DNA from: Strigops habroptila
Lineage: Eukaryota; Chordata; Aves; Psittaciformes; Psittacidae
Assembly: GCF_004027225.2 (NCBI RefSeq)
Contig: NC_046358.1
Coordinates: 8,525,284-8,589,283 of the forward strand
Direction of reading: 5' to 3'
Length of the DNA: 64,000 nt
This document shows positions 31,196-43,492 of the stretch, piece by piece; position 1 is the stretch's first letter; each line of letters begins with the position of its first letter. The notes beneath the pieces were generated by a model that saw only the letters and a list, made by a program, of their open reading frames with translations, had not been told where the DNA came from and ran no database searches. Both the position numbers and the translations under genes were made by a program.

Positions 31196-31324
31196 ACCCC
31201 GTCTGCCACCAGGAGCCCTGGTGCCGTATAGAGCAGGTACAAGAGGCCTTGCAGAGGGCTCTACAGAGATGGGACCATTGGGCAATGATTAATGGGCCCA
31301 AACTGAACAAGTCCAGCATTCTAA

Positions 31325-32389
31325 AAGAACTGGATAAAGAACTGGCTCAATGGCCGCACGCAAAGAGTTGTGGTAAATGGCTCGATGTCCAGTTGGAAAA
31401 TAGTAACGAGTGGTGTCCCTCAGGGATCAGCATTGGGACCGGTCCTGTTCGACATCTTTGTCGGCGATATGGCCAGTGGGATTGAGTGCGCCCTCAGCAA
31501 GTTTGCCGATGACATCAAGCTGTGTGGTTCGGTTGATACGCTGGAGGGAAGGGATGCCATCCAGAGGGACCTTGACATGCTTGTGAGGTGGGCCGATGCC
31601 AGCCTTATGAAGTTTAACCAAGCTAAGTGTAAGGTCCTACACCTGGGCCAGGGTAATCCCAGGCACAGCTACAGGTTGGGTGGAGGAGAGATTCAGAGCA
31701 GCCCTGCAGAGAAGGACTTGGGGGTGTTGGTTGACGAGAAGCTTAACATGAGCCAGCTTCAGTGCGTGCCTGCAGCCCAGAAAGCCAATCGTATCCTGGG
31801 CTGCATCAAAAGAAGCATGACCAGCAGGTCAAAGGAGGTGATCCTGCCCCTCTACTCTGCTCTCGTGAGACCTCACTTGGAGTACTGTGTACAGTTCTGG
31901 TGTCCTCAACATAAAAAGGACATGGAGCTGTTGGAGCAAGTCCAGAGGAGAGCCACGAGGATGATAAGAGGGCTGGAGCACCTCCCGTATGAAGACAGGC
32001 TGAGAAAGTTGGGGCTGTTCAGCCTGGAGAAGAGAAGGCTGCATGGAGACCTCAGAGCAGCCTTCCAGTATCTGAAGGGGGCCTATAAGCATGCTGGGGA
32101 GAGACTCTTCGTTAGGCACTGTAGTGGTAGGACAAGGGGTGATGGGTTCAAACTTAAACAGGGGAAGTTTAGGTTAGATATAAGGAAGAAGTTCTTTACA
32201 GTGAGGGTGGCAAGGCACTGGAATGAGTTGCCCAAGGAAGTTGTGAATGCTCCATCCCTGGCAGTGTTCAAGGCCAGGCTGGGTGACATGGTTTAGTGTG
32301 AGGTGTCCCTGCCCATGGCAGGGGGTTGGAACTAGATGATCTTAAGGTCCTTTCCAAACCAAACCATTCTATGATTCTATGATTCTAAA
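31325..32389 (+). mobile_element. CR1 LINE 3' part: reverse transcriptase C-terminal half and 3' UTR
   Basis: From about 31325 the plus strand encodes the end of a CR1 ORF2. [19 protein letters not shown] is followed by the SGVPQGSxLGPVLF motif, the catalytic FADD box (in KFADDIKLC), and the thumb and C-terminal region to a stop at 32294-32296. A short 3' UTR and a tail of repeated ATTCTATG-type units (about 32367-32389) follow. It is 5'-truncated, but the retained frame has no stop for 308 residues from the Met at 31370, so the copy is fairly young. Non-autonomous as it stands: the fingers region and a sense endonuclease are absent. Confidence 0.92.
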
Positions 32390-32392
32390 ATC

Positions 32393-33268
32393 AACTTCAG
32401 AAAGAAAAAGGGAAAAGACAAAAGTTAGGAGAAAAGGTTGAAATTAACCTTATGCAAACTGCCAAGCCCGCTGGTGTTGTACAGATTAGAAAGTTAATTG
32501 TATTCCCTGTACACTGAGAGGGAAACATCTGGGGTGACTCCAGTGATAATGACATGAGAGTAAACAATTCCTCATCCTGTTAAATTCAAATCCTCTTGTA
32601 TATCAGGCCAGACCTTATAATAAAACCAGAAGAAACTACTGGGCCTCAGGGTGGAGCAGGAGACACGAAAAGACCCCATTTGATCCCATTCAAATGGCTA
32701 ATTTACAAGAACGCTACAGCCATAAGCTGAGTGAAATGGAAACTGAATGCCTGTGGCAAGTATGTTTAACTGGGGGGGACAGAATTTTACTTGATGGCAA
32801 TGAGGCCAGTGGAATTTGGGGTCGTGTTATCTTTTTAAATGCTGGTCCTGAACCCCCAAAAAATCCCCACTTGACAACTAGCAGAGTGGCATATTGGGTT
32901 GGCAGAATAGATACTTTGGAAAGAGGAGAACCTCTATTAATACCTATTATATACCTAAATGGGCTCTCCACAGCTGTTACAAAAGCTGCCGGTATTCAGG
33001 CCATGCATGAGCATGATCCCACTGATGTTTCCATATCAGCAACTGTAGATTATGACATGTTAAACCCATTAATTAAGGGAGCTCGTGCAGCTCTCAAACC
33101 TTATCTTATTGCAAGAACAGATGAAATTAAGAGAGATTCAGACTTTAATGCCCTATTGGCCATAAGAGATATTGCTGATTATTATCAAGAAGAAGCTCTA
33201 ATACATAGATATCTCCCAACCTGGGCAACATTAATGCATGACATTATAAACCATGGGCAAGAAATGGG
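32393..33268 (+). pseudogene. Endogenous-retrovirus gag-like fragment
   Basis: From 32393 one frame encodes a coiled-coil-like Gln/Lys/Glu stretch with a stop near 32510. After a frame change a second frame is open from 32553 through the Met at 32694 to the junction with a CR1 piece at about 33267 (roughly 190 residues of element sequence). Its composition and motif order (ECLWQVCLTGGD, then GIWGRVIF, VAYWVGRI, the repeated pairing of RGEPL and KAAGIQAMHEH, then LKPYLI) resemble the capsid region of avian endogenous-retrovirus Gag. No pol, env, LTR or primer-binding site is visible nearby. Internal stop and frameshift show decay. The family is not settled. Confidence 0.6.
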
Positions 33269-33490
33269 ATGGAGCAGCTTCTCATTGAAACCATGCAAGG
33301 GCACGTGAAAAACAACAAGGTGGTTTGTGACAGCCAACATGGCTTCAACAAGGGCAAATCACGCCTGATCAATTTGGTGGCCTTCTGTGATGGGGCTACA
33401 GAACTGATGGATAGGGGCACAGCAGTTGACGTTGTCTACCCGGACTCGTGCAAAGCGTTTGATATTGTCCCGCATAACACGGGCTCCAAG
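33267..33490 (+). mobile_element. CR1 LINE fragment: reverse transcriptase fingers region
   Basis: The plus strand encodes EQLLIETMQGHVKNNKVV, then SQHGFNKGKS, then NLVAFCDG and CKAFDIVPHN. These are the motifs preceding the palm in CR1 reverse transcriptase. It starts abruptly at the gag-like segment and ends near 33490. The part of ORF2 it holds lies directly upstream of that retained by the copy at 31325, with only a short stretch missing between them. Confidence 0.85.
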
Positions 33491-33865
33491 AGCCGTGTAA
33501 AGCTGCTGTGGGTCTCAATGGTGTGAGAGCTCCACGCGGCGCCCTGAGGCAGCAGCCCTGCGGCGGGGTCCTGACGGTAGCTGGACAGGGAAGAAGTCAC
33601 GCAGGCCCGGGCAGGAGCTATGCCTCGGCAGGGAAGAAGGGCTGCCCGCCTCAGTAATGCAAAGACAGGTCTGTGATTCCCAACGGCAGCTTTCCCACTC
33701 CGCCCTCCTTCTCTCTGGTAACGGGCGAGGGGCTGACACGATTCCTCCTCCTGGGCAGCACAGTGCCAGGAGCAGCGCCCCGCAGGCACGGACCGGACCA
33801 CCGCCACGGTGCCAAGAGCGCGGTGAAAGCACCGACAACACACTCCCACCTGCCACAGGCGGAGC
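33491..33865. other. GC-rich flank of SNAP23 CpG island
   Basis: GC-rich sequence between the CR1 fragment and the SNAP23 promoter. Long antisense frames here and into 34600 (minus) result from high GC and have no family similarity. No promoter motif was identified. Confidence 0.5.
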
Positions 33866-34299
33866 GGAGCGCCATCTTGGGTGTACACTGACTGACGTCA
33901 TGCACGTCGGGGGGCGCGGCGCGGCCGTCGGCTCTCCTCCCGCCATGCCGGGTGTGGCGCGCCTCCTGTGGGCGGTGGCGGTTCCCGCTTCCGGGGGTGC
34001 GCGGCGGCGAGCTCGCGGGCGGTGCCGGGGACGGGCAGGAGGGACATGGGCGCGTAAAGGGCGGCGCGGTTCGCCACGGTTCGGCTTGGGGACGGTGTGA
34101 GGGAGCGGCGGTCGGCGGCGGTGTCGGTAGGTGTCTTTCGGCTTGGGCTTGCCGGCTCGCTGCGCTTCGGGCGGGGCGGCTGCCGGCGGATCCGGTCTGT
34201 GATCGCCTCCCCGCCGCGTAGCTCCCCGTGTGGAGCGAGCTCGGCTCGGCTCTGGTAGGGGCCTCCGCGGGTCAGGGCGGTCCTCGCCGCGCTGGCCCG
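33866..34299 (+). promoter_or_regulatory. SNAP23: SNAP23 CpG-island promoter
   Basis: CpG-dense. Motifs read directly: GCCATCTTG (YY1-type) near 33871-33879, a full palindromic CRE TGACGTCA at 33893-33900, and an ETS-type CTTCCGG at 33988-33994. No TATA box. These sites precede a 5' UTR exon that ends at a GTGAGT donor at 34300. Confidence 0.75.
34150..34299 (+). other. SNAP23: SNAP23 non-coding exon 1 (5' limit unknown)
   Basis: GC-rich sequence ending CTGGCCCG|GTGAGTGCC, a strong donor with the intron from 34300. The first coding exon has an acceptor at 42791/42792 and 49 bases of 5' UTR, so a separate upstream UTR exon is needed. The transcription start cannot be fixed from sequence; the left limit given is approximate. 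Confidence 0.5.
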
Positions 34300-37200
34300 G
34301 TGAGTGCCGCCCTGCTTCGGCTGCCGGGCCCGAGAACCGGCGAGGGGTAACGGGGAGGCTGGGCCGCGGCGGGGTCCGGCTACGGGTCCGGGCGGCCCGG
34401 GAGGGGCCTCCAAACCTGGCCTGAGCTGTGGGCTGCGTCCGTCCCGTCGAGTGCTGGGAGGCCTCGGCCGGCTCTCCCCTGCGAGGGCCATCGGTACTGT
34501 GTCCAGGTGTTTGTTTCTTGCTTGTCGAGAGCGCTTGAACTGGCGTACTCGACTGCTTTAGACTAACCAGCAAGATGCTGTTGTGGTACATAATAAACAA
34601 TAATCATCAGAAGTAATCTGTACGTTTCCTAATTGTACGTCTTGAAGCCCGTGGCACTTCTGGGAAGCTAATGTGGAGTCAACTTTATCCTTTTTTTCCT
34701 TTTATTTTTTGCTTTCATTTCTGTTTCATGCAATGAAGGTTACCAAATTAACACACGTGGTTCGACAACCTAAGTAAATGAGCTGAAGAAACTTTGGAAA
34801 TTTCTTTATGCAACTTCTCTAGCTATTTACCTTCCCCTTTTTCACCCCCTTAAAAAGGGCACTAGATACTCAGTGCTCAGAAGTAAGCAGCAGGGTGTTG
34901 CTTGGCTTCTCCTTTCATAAACAAACCTGATTCTATGGAGGGAGAACAGCAATGTAGGAAGGTATTTAGGGATAAAGGGAAAGCATCCTGTGATGTCAGT
35001 TGCTTGAATCAGTGACTTGAGCAATTAAGTGCTTACTGACACTCTAGTAACTAATCTATATGTCTAACCCCCCCTGCTCTGCAGTTTTTGATGTAGCTTA
35101 TTATAGAGCACAGTTTGTGTCATTAGAAGAAATGGAGTCTGTGCCTGCATACGGATCTAGGGTTAATTGTTACTTTGTATTGATGAGTAACTAATTTAAA
35201 GGAGGTATCACGAGGTTTTTCCAACCAGACAAAAATGAATTGTTGAGACAAGTATAGGACTGAACACACTGCACAGAGGAGGTGGCATTCCTAGCGCCTA
35301 TTCTTTGCGCTATCGCCTCTGTGCAGTGTGGTCAGGAAGCTGATAAGAGAAAGCAGGAAGCATGCAGAGTAGTGTCTTGTTCTTGGGCCCTGACCTCTTC
35401 CCCCAGGGTCACAGATGCTTTAGTCATTTATCTTGTAGGCATAATCATGTGGAGGGGTGCTGACACCTTGTACCACCCTGTATTAGCTGGGCTGAATTTC
35501 AGCTGACTAACAAGTGGGATAACTATTTGTGTTAAGGAAGGGTTTTTAAAAAACAACTGCTTATGTGTTGGTGACACGAAGAATTGGAAAGATTAAAAAA
35601 AACCCCCTTCAATATAAAGCCATCTAGTTTGTAAACTTTCTAAATTTTTTTTTTTGCAAGAATGCGTGAAAATTTCATTTTTTTCTAAGAGTATTGTTTC
35701 ATGAATTTTTCCATATTTTGAGGAAGGCAACAGCTTGCTTTATAAGACAAGGAACTGAGAGAGCATCCATGATCACCTGAGGCTGCACCAATTCACTGAT
35801 GCCTAAAGTACAGCTCATGAGACAGTGGCTTTCAGTCAAGTGTTGCAACAGCAGGGTTGTATCATCTCCTACTTCCTACCTTTCTGGTAAGATTAGTCAA
35901 AAGGAGGCATAGGCTGCATTTCTCAAGCATGGTTTTAGATGTATTAGTTAGTAACTATTATTTAAAATTTCTTCTCTAGTATGTATATGAAACATTCAAA
36001 GAAGGAACTAGTGAAGTGGGGATAATAGGATTTTAAGGTTTAATGCTTTTGTATTCTTACCAGTGGATTATGTTAAAAGAGTAAAGTACAAGTATTACTT
36101 CCTTTTTATCTGAAATGAAGGGGTAGTCAAATATAATTATTTAGAAATAGAAAGAGTAGGATTGCTTTATATCATGACCTTATGAAAATGACTTCATAAT
36201 ACATGTGTGAAAGTTTTCCACTCAACCTTGCTACATTTAGTTCCTGGCTGCCATAAACTTTCATTAGATTTTGAAAAGGAAAACAACATGAATATATCAG
36301 CATGAGGTGTTACTGGAATACTTTGTGTGAGTTACGTGGCTTTCACTTTCAGCTTGGAAACAGCTCTTTTTAAAGATAAATTAATCTATAAGGCAAACTT
36401 AATAAAATTTATGGTTTTGGTATCAAAGAGATAATATTATCCCAACTTTCAGTTCTCACACTTATTGTTTTCCATGGCCAAAAATATTACACTTGTTTCT
36501 TCATCTCACTTTACTTCCTACTCACAAGAAAATTATGAACCTCTTATTCTCCATTTATGGAACTAGGCACCAAGGCACAGCCTGCTGTGTATTTTTGATG
36601 TTATAAAAATATATTTAACAAGAAAGAAAAAAAGAGAAACATTTGTGCTTAGCTGATACTTTAGGGTTATCAGTGAAGAGGAAGAAAAGTTAAGTGATAT
36701 TGATTAGAACCATGATAGAACTTGATAGAGAAGGGGTTAGGTTCTAATAGAGGACCCCTAGATGGTGAGTAGGGAATTAATTTATGATATTTAGAAAATG
36801 TGATGGACGTATGCGAATTTCTGAAAGGCATTGAGTCTGTCAGAGGCAGACAAGTGGTGTATCTCAGCCAGAGATGCAGGACAAAAATCTTACAATCATT
36901 CAAGGTGGGCTTGTGAAAGTGCAAGCAATCAGAACAACTGATTGGTCTGGTTCAAGTAGACCTGTCTGGTTTAAGAGAACTTGTCACTTTTGACAGCATC
37001 TCCCTGCCTACAGTCCTTTTCCAGATGTGGACTATGTAACTGCAGTTGAGCAGGCATTTCACTAGGCCTTGTGGTGCCCTGCAGTTGGCTTAATTCACAA
37101 AGATTGGTAAGACAATAAATTCTTACTGGTTTTGAATGCTTTGGATAGCACAGCCAGAATATGCCATGCCTGTTGTAAACCAAGGAACTAAATTTTCTTT

Positions 37201-40200
37201 TTTTTTTTTCCCTAAAGCTAATAAGCCTTAGAATTGCTTCTCGACTAGTGCTGAAGAAGAGCATATTCAAACAGCATGTAAATTGCCTACTATAGCTGTC
37301 AGGACCTTGGAAGGGTTTTATAAGCCTCAGAAGATTATTTGGGGTTGTATGCAACCTCACTGTTATGGCTTTTGAAACTTTTTTACATTGAAAAGTGAGT
37401 GTTGGCATAAATAGCTGCCATCCAGTGTACAAGCAATTCTCAATGAAAAAGAAAACAGTTGTAAGAAAAACCCGTAGTGGTGCAGAGGAGTATCTTAGAC
37501 CAGTGACTAAGACAACAAGAAAAGATTCCACATTAGTGTCTTTCACTGTGTGCTCTGGGAAGGCAGGTAGCAAAGATGACTCTTGTTGCTGGCTGCGTAA
37601 AACAGTACTTTGATCTTGAGGCTCTGTCAATTCAAATGCCATAATTTTTTTTCTCCGAAGTTTTTAATATGCCTGTTGTCAGGGACTCCCAGCTAGAGAG
37701 CTGCTGTTGGATAAAGTGATACTGTCTTAGCTTTCTGATCACAAGCAGGTAATTTAAACTTGGAGACTTTTACATGCAGGCAGTAGGTCACTGTGGGTAC
37801 TACTAACACTGAATTTGCTCTTATTGCACTCAGTCTTAAGAACGATATGGCTTGGCAGGTACTGGCTCTCAATGCAGTAGTTGGGGTTGGTGCAGAACTC
37901 AGATTAAATAAATACTTGTGACTGATCCATCTGAAATGTGGCAGTGTGAGCAGCACCTTCCCCAAATGAAAATTTGCACTATAGTCTCACAGGATCACCC
38001 TACCGCTAATACAGACACAGCCATAGCTCGTGTCAGTCTCTGTCACCTTACAGTTTTTGCAAGCTAGACAACCTGCTAAAATGCTTCAGCTGATATATGG
38101 GTGTGTTGATCAGCCAAATTAAGATCTCTAAGCCAGTGATGCTTTGAAAGGGTCTGGTATCATGCTAAAATCAGCCCCAAAGTGCCTGACATGTCCCTCA
38201 TTCTTTTGCAGGAAATACCTTGAGGTTTTAAGCTGTTCTGTAAAATCTCCTTTGCTGTGTCTTTTCCGCAGCATTCTCCGACCTAACAACTCCAAATGGG
38301 AGAGTGCATCGAAGGTTTTTCAGGGTTTTTGGAGCCATGACTAAAGGTTTAGTAAGTGGAAAAAAAGTCTGTGCAGGCATTCATTTCTTCCCGTTACCTC
38401 ATTGTTCCTCTTGTCCAAGGGATGGCAGTAACTTAAGTCTAATCCATCCCCATCTGCCTCTGACCAAAATATTCTAATTTCAATATGCATTACAATAGTG
38501 AGCTTACAGGATGGCATAGCACAGTGTGAGCAGTCTTGTGGAGAGACAACCTCTTATCTAAAGCCTTGTGGTTGGAATTAGAATTTCAGAGAACTTTTTC
38601 TGCCCCCACAATCACCAAAATAAAAAGAATGGCAGAAAAGATAGGTTTTTAGGGTTTGCAGGCCCTGTGTGTATTTGCCTGGCACTCTTGATTCTTGATG
38701 AAGCTTCTTTTTTTAAGACAGTGATAGTTAAGATGATGATGTGTGTAATCTTCTCGGTTTCCTGGTAGAAAAATTTAATAAGGGCCATTACTTCAAGAAA
38801 ATATATTTTTTTGGCAAGCTTAGTTCTACATAGTTTGTAGGTGCCAGGTTCTCCCATACAGGGATAGTGGGGGAGTTGCTCTGAAATGTGTTTAATCTTT
38901 GCAGTCTGGTAACTTGAGTAAATAGTGCAGAGTACGTTTTGATAACAAAAAGTAAACAGAGGTGACATCACACCTTTCTTTAAAGGAGTTCTGCTTTGTT
39001 TTTAGGCACCTTCGTCTCTTGTTTAAAACTTACCACTTGGAGAGAAAAGAAACTGAAATAGCAGCAAGTTGTAATGTAAATATGAAGTCTCTGTAGGCTG
39101 CTTATTTCTTTGGTTACTTTGTGGCTAGGATTAATGGGCGTTGTTCATCGATATTAAAATAAATGCTTACTTTAGCAAATCTTACATTGTAATAAAAATA
39201 CATGCCAGGAACACTTTAGCTATATCAAGTATTTTATCCCTGAGGAATCTTCATGGATATAAAATAATTTTGTCATACAACATTAATTTAAGAGCTGGCT
39301 ACTTTAAGGGGTGCTTCATGATTCCTAGGCAGAAAGATGGGGGAATGAGCATCCTTTCTTTATGTATGTGTTCATTTGGCTATATATGTGTTCTGTTGGA
39401 AGAGCTGAGCTATTATTTCAATACAAATGACCACATCTTGAGTGTTCTAACTTATTCTTTACCGATATCTTGCAAGACTAGCAAGTAACTGTATCCTGTT
39501 ATCCATGATGAAAGATTGTCAGAGTATTTGTCTCTTAACCAAGCGTTCTGAATGGTTTTATTTAGCATCCTCTCACATAGGTCAGTTATCCTAGCAATTG
39601 TAAATTGGGCGTATGAACTATCACTTTAGATTGTTTTCATCTCACAAGAGACAAAACACTGCAAGTGTCCAAATAAGAGCATCAGAAGATAAGCACATGC
39701 ATACCTCAGCTCTGAGGAATCCTGGAAGTGATTTTTTTGCTCTTTATTATGGGTGTCAGCTGTGTAGAAAGTTGGGTTCTTTTTCCTTCATAACTTGCAA
39801 CTGTATTTCTTCAGTGTTAGGTCAAGTCATAAACAGTTTCAAGATGAAATACCATCGATTTAGGGAGAAAGTAGGAGGAATGCTGTGGGTTTCCATGGGA
39901 CTTCTTGCTGCGTGGTAGCAGAGTTGTTCAGGAAGCTGTGAGCAAGCTAGGGGAGCAGAAAATTTGTCTGTCACCTTTAGAACTGGTAGATTCAGTGGCA
40001 AATATTTGTGTTTTCAAGCCGTTGTCTGGTGCCAAATACAATTACAGACACCTTCTAGTTTAGTGTTACTACTAACTTATTTGTGTCAAATAATGGTTTG
40101 CTAGTTCCTTAATGAGCTAACATAAATAGGACAAAGCTTGGGGGGAATAGTTTGATAGGTAATAACACATGAAGTAGCTCTTCATGTAACTGCTATGTCT

Positions 40201-42791
40201 CTTCATGTAATTACTATCAGATTTCAGCATGGCATTATCTTTCATAGGACTTTATTAATATCATGGTTGTCAAGCCCAGGGTGAACTTAGTTCAGTGTAT
40301 GTGAGCTTCAGTCTTGAAGTTAATTCACAACTGCCAGTTTCCATTAATATGTTACCTTTCAAACTTTACCATCAATAATTGCTGGCTTGGGAGTTGGAAG
40401 TGTTGCCTGTTGTCTCTTTTCTTCTCCTTTTTCAGTCTCACTGCTGGTTTGTTTTTCAATGGCTTCTCCATGAATTTGTGGTTCTAGTAGTACAGGACAG
40501 CGTTCTGCCAGTATTCAGTAAAACACAAAACTGAGTATCTGGCTTGGTAAAGTATACATTCTTTCTTCAGATTCTGGGTTCTTTCTTGTCATGAAGTTAG
40601 TATTATAATGTATTTGCAAACATGCATTCAAAGTGAAGGGTCTTGCTACCTGTTAAAGACTTACTTTATAAATAAATCCTTCTTAACCATGTTGGAGAAT
40701 ATTGCTGTTATGTCCTTGCCTCAAAAGCAAAGAAACTGTTACTGTTGTGTTGGCTGCAGTATGGTTTTTGGGTAACTCAAACACAGCCTCTGAGCTAGGG
40801 TTACATCATACAGCCAGCAGTTGTGCTTATGTGAACTGGATAGCCTGAACCCACAGCTGCAAAGGGGAGCAGGACACCAGGGCTGCTGAAAAAGAAATCT
40901 CCGGTCACCCTGCGAATATAGCTGTATTTCTGGCTTCTTCTGCAATTATAATGGGATTCTTGGCAAGCAGATGGTTCACAGGGTGGGGTTATGATATCCC
41001 TTTCACTTTCCAAGATGAGATATGTGTTTTGTGGCTCCATGCTGCAGAGGTACCTGACTGTGTGGCACCCAAAGTAAGGAAAGCTGTTCAAGCCTGCAAC
41101 AGCTACAGTAATCCAGGTGTTGCTTGTTCAGTACAATTACATCATTGACTTTTCATCCTATTTCTGAATATTAAGTAAATGTGAGATCTTCACCCAAAGA
41201 ACCAGCCTGGTGTTATTTTCCTGTGCTTAATCTTACTTAGTGAAAATAGGTCCTTTCCTCCCTGCCCCTGCTTTACTGGACCTTAGCTGTGCAAACCAGC
41301 TTGAGAGGCATTTCCAAATTCAAAGTTGGGACTGAGCTGCCCTAGATAAACCTCGTGAAAGGAACTAAACTTAAGCCTGTGAGTGAAGAGTCACCGATCG
41401 TATAGTGAGATTGGACTACTGCAAACTGAGCTAATAGAGGCCTTGTGTGAGAATGTCTGATTTATTATTTTTTTTCATTTCTTTTTAATGGTGGCAAAAC
41501 ATAAGTTGTGTTGACAGCTACTTAAAAAAAAAACTCCTGGAGCCATAGTCTTAGCCATAAGCTGAGGAGGTATGTTAGATGCTGAAGACCAGACCTGCTG
41601 AAGTATTCTCTAAATCCTGAAGTACTTCAGCTATAAGGGATTAGATGTCTTGATTTCAAGTCACCCTGAGAGTGTGCACTTTCTGTGAACAGCATCCCTT
41701 CTCTAGCTAACAGCTGGCTGAGTCTGCATAAATTTGCCCTTCTAAGAGCAGTTACTAATGTTATGTCCTCTAAAAAAATTATCTCATAGGGAAAAATGGA
41801 ACATACATTAGTCAAACAGGATGTTTGGAGTGATTCCAGTGGCTAATGGGAACTTAATTGAAAGCTACTCATGTGAAAGAGCAAGAACTAATCTAAAGTT
41901 AAGGGGAAAATTAATTTTAAAAGCTCCTTATTGCTCAGTTCATGTGGTATCTCATTAAATTATTGTATAGCCTGGGAGCTCAGTTTTCCCAGTGCTAGGA
42001 GTGCCAGCTTTATTACTGTTCCTTCAACAAACATGCAGATTCTTAGCTCTGAAAAACCTGGCTCTAATGAGAATACACTTATTGATGGGCTTGCTTTTTC
42101 CTCTTGTCTCTTCAGGGAAAAATGTATCTCCTATTTATAGCAAAAGTTAAAGTGGTGTGTTGGGACTTCAGATATGAGACTCTTGATCCTATCTTTATTA
42201 AAAGAAAGATAGATTTAAAAACCTTTGCTAGAGTTGCAGGCATACCATTTAAAACTTGTGGATCCTTTTGCATATGAGGGACTCACCATACTGTTTCTGG
42301 AGTGTTACTGGAATCATTTTAGGTGGTGTTTGGTCAGTGAAAGTGTTTCCCCTTCTGACTGCTGAAATCCCTCAAAGGGAAGGGGAAGAACACTTGAAGC
42401 TTATGCTAGTAATTTAAATCTTCATTAATTTCTTTCTGGATTGCTGGCTAAACCAATGTAATTTTCCATCAAGGAGAAGCTTTTTATTTTAAAACTAAAT
42501 TTCTATCTGTTGTTAGTTTAAGGTAAAAATGAGGAATTTTCAAAAAATGTTTAGCAAGGTGACTCTTTTAAAGGAAACTATTTCACATACTGATTGTTCC
42601 TACATTTCTCTTAGTTCCTCAGTTATGTCATATCAGCTGAATAATTTTTTTGGTGCTTTCAAGTCCTAACCAGGTATTATACTAAGCAGAATGAAATGTA
42701 CAGGCTCTCATTTTTTGAACTGTCTTCAAGTTTCAACTGAAAATACTGATACAAGGAGATTCTGATGCTTAACTGATATCCCTTATTACAG
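34300..42791 (+). other. SNAP23 first intron (8.5 kb)
   Basis: AT-leaning intron without recognised genes. It contains a strong hairpin at 35265-35330, a T-run near 35645-35656, another near 37199-37210 and a short direct repeat of CTCTTCATGTAA near 40178 and 40200. Short open frames on both strands show no family similarity. Confidence 0.7.
35265..35330. ncRNA. Hairpin-forming sequence of unknown role
   Basis: CACACTGCACAGAGG (35265-35279) is perfectly reverse-complementary to 35316-35330. Inside, TAGCGC (35292-35297) pairs with GCGCTA (35307-35312) around a 9-base loop. The unequal internal loop is 12 bases on one side and 3 on the other. The 66-nt size is pre-miRNA-like, but the large bulge is unusual. 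A small palindromic transposon is the other explanation. Transcription is not shown by sequence. Confidence 0.35.
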
Positions 42792-42840
42792 GGGGAAGAT
42801 TCTCTTTAACGTGGTTGCTTGCAAGTAATAGTTCCTCATC

Positions 42841-42897
42841 ATGGCTGAACTATCGCCTGAAGAAATCCAGCTGAGGGCCAACCAGGTCACCGATGAG
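42841..42897 (+). CDS. SNAP23: SNAP23 coding exon 1 (start)
   Basis: The ATG at 42841 lies in a TCATCATGGCT context. The acceptor TTATTACAG ends at 42791, giving 49 bases of 5' UTR in this exon. It encodes residues 1-19, MAELSPEEIQLRANQVTDE, the start of the Qb-SNARE helix. The donor is GTAATT and the exon ends in phase 0. The match to vertebrate SNAP23 is clear. Confidence 0.95.
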
Positions 42898-43450
42898 GTA
42901 ATTGTTATAGGAAGCCATCTGGGATTACACTACTTATCTGCCAAGATTACACCATCTTTTAAAAATTAAGTCAGTCTAGGGTATAGTTGAACGTTTCAAA
43001 CTCTCGCTTCACTTGGTAAATACTGGGGTGAAGACTTCTACTAACAATAAGAATTAATTTCAACTTGTGAATTGTAAAGTCACCTCCCTGACTGAGTACA
43101 GATCACATAGACATGATTACTGAGACAATGCAGGCCAGGTACCTACTAATCCATGTTGATACTTCATGACTTACGTTAACTAAAGTTCATTTGAATATAT
43201 TTTCTTTTATAATGACTTTCCAATGGGATAAGCAAAGTACTAAAGTACTAAAAAACAAGTACTAAAACCCAAGGGCTTACTAGCTACTGAAAAAAATCTT
43301 CAGTATGCTGCCACTATGACTGTGATGTGGAATGTATTCCATATAGACAGGCTGATGAACCTTTGTATACTAATTGCTTTAATGAACTGGTGAAGAGGAC
43401 TTTGGGACACTAATATACTGTTAACACACTCCTTAAAATTCTCTTTCTAG
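42898..43450 (+). other. SNAP23 intron, nothing distinctive
   Basis: A 553-bp AT-rich intron with a short AGTACTAAA repeat near 43234-43262. No other feature. Confidence 0.8.
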
Positions 43451-43492
43451 TCTTTGGAAAGCACAAGGAGGATTCTTGGCCTGGCCATTGAG
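43451..43492 (+). CDS. SNAP23: SNAP23 coding exon 2
   Basis: A 42-bp exon encoding SLESTRRILGLAIE (residues 20-33), part of the first SNARE helix. The acceptor is CTTTCTAG and the donor GTAAGG, phase 0 on both sides. The SLESTRR block is characteristic of the SNAP-25/SNAP23 family. Confidence 0.96.

Noticed and set aside
33515-34600. 361-codon minus-strand open frame over the SNAP23 CpG island
   Set aside because: Arg/Pro-rich, composition-driven, antisense to a clear promoter, no motif or family resemblance; several other frames here are also open for the same reason.
36670-37642. Minus-strand frames of 84 and 223 codons in SNAP23 intron 1
   Set aside because: No domain, no similarity recognised, no splice or start context; likely chance openness.
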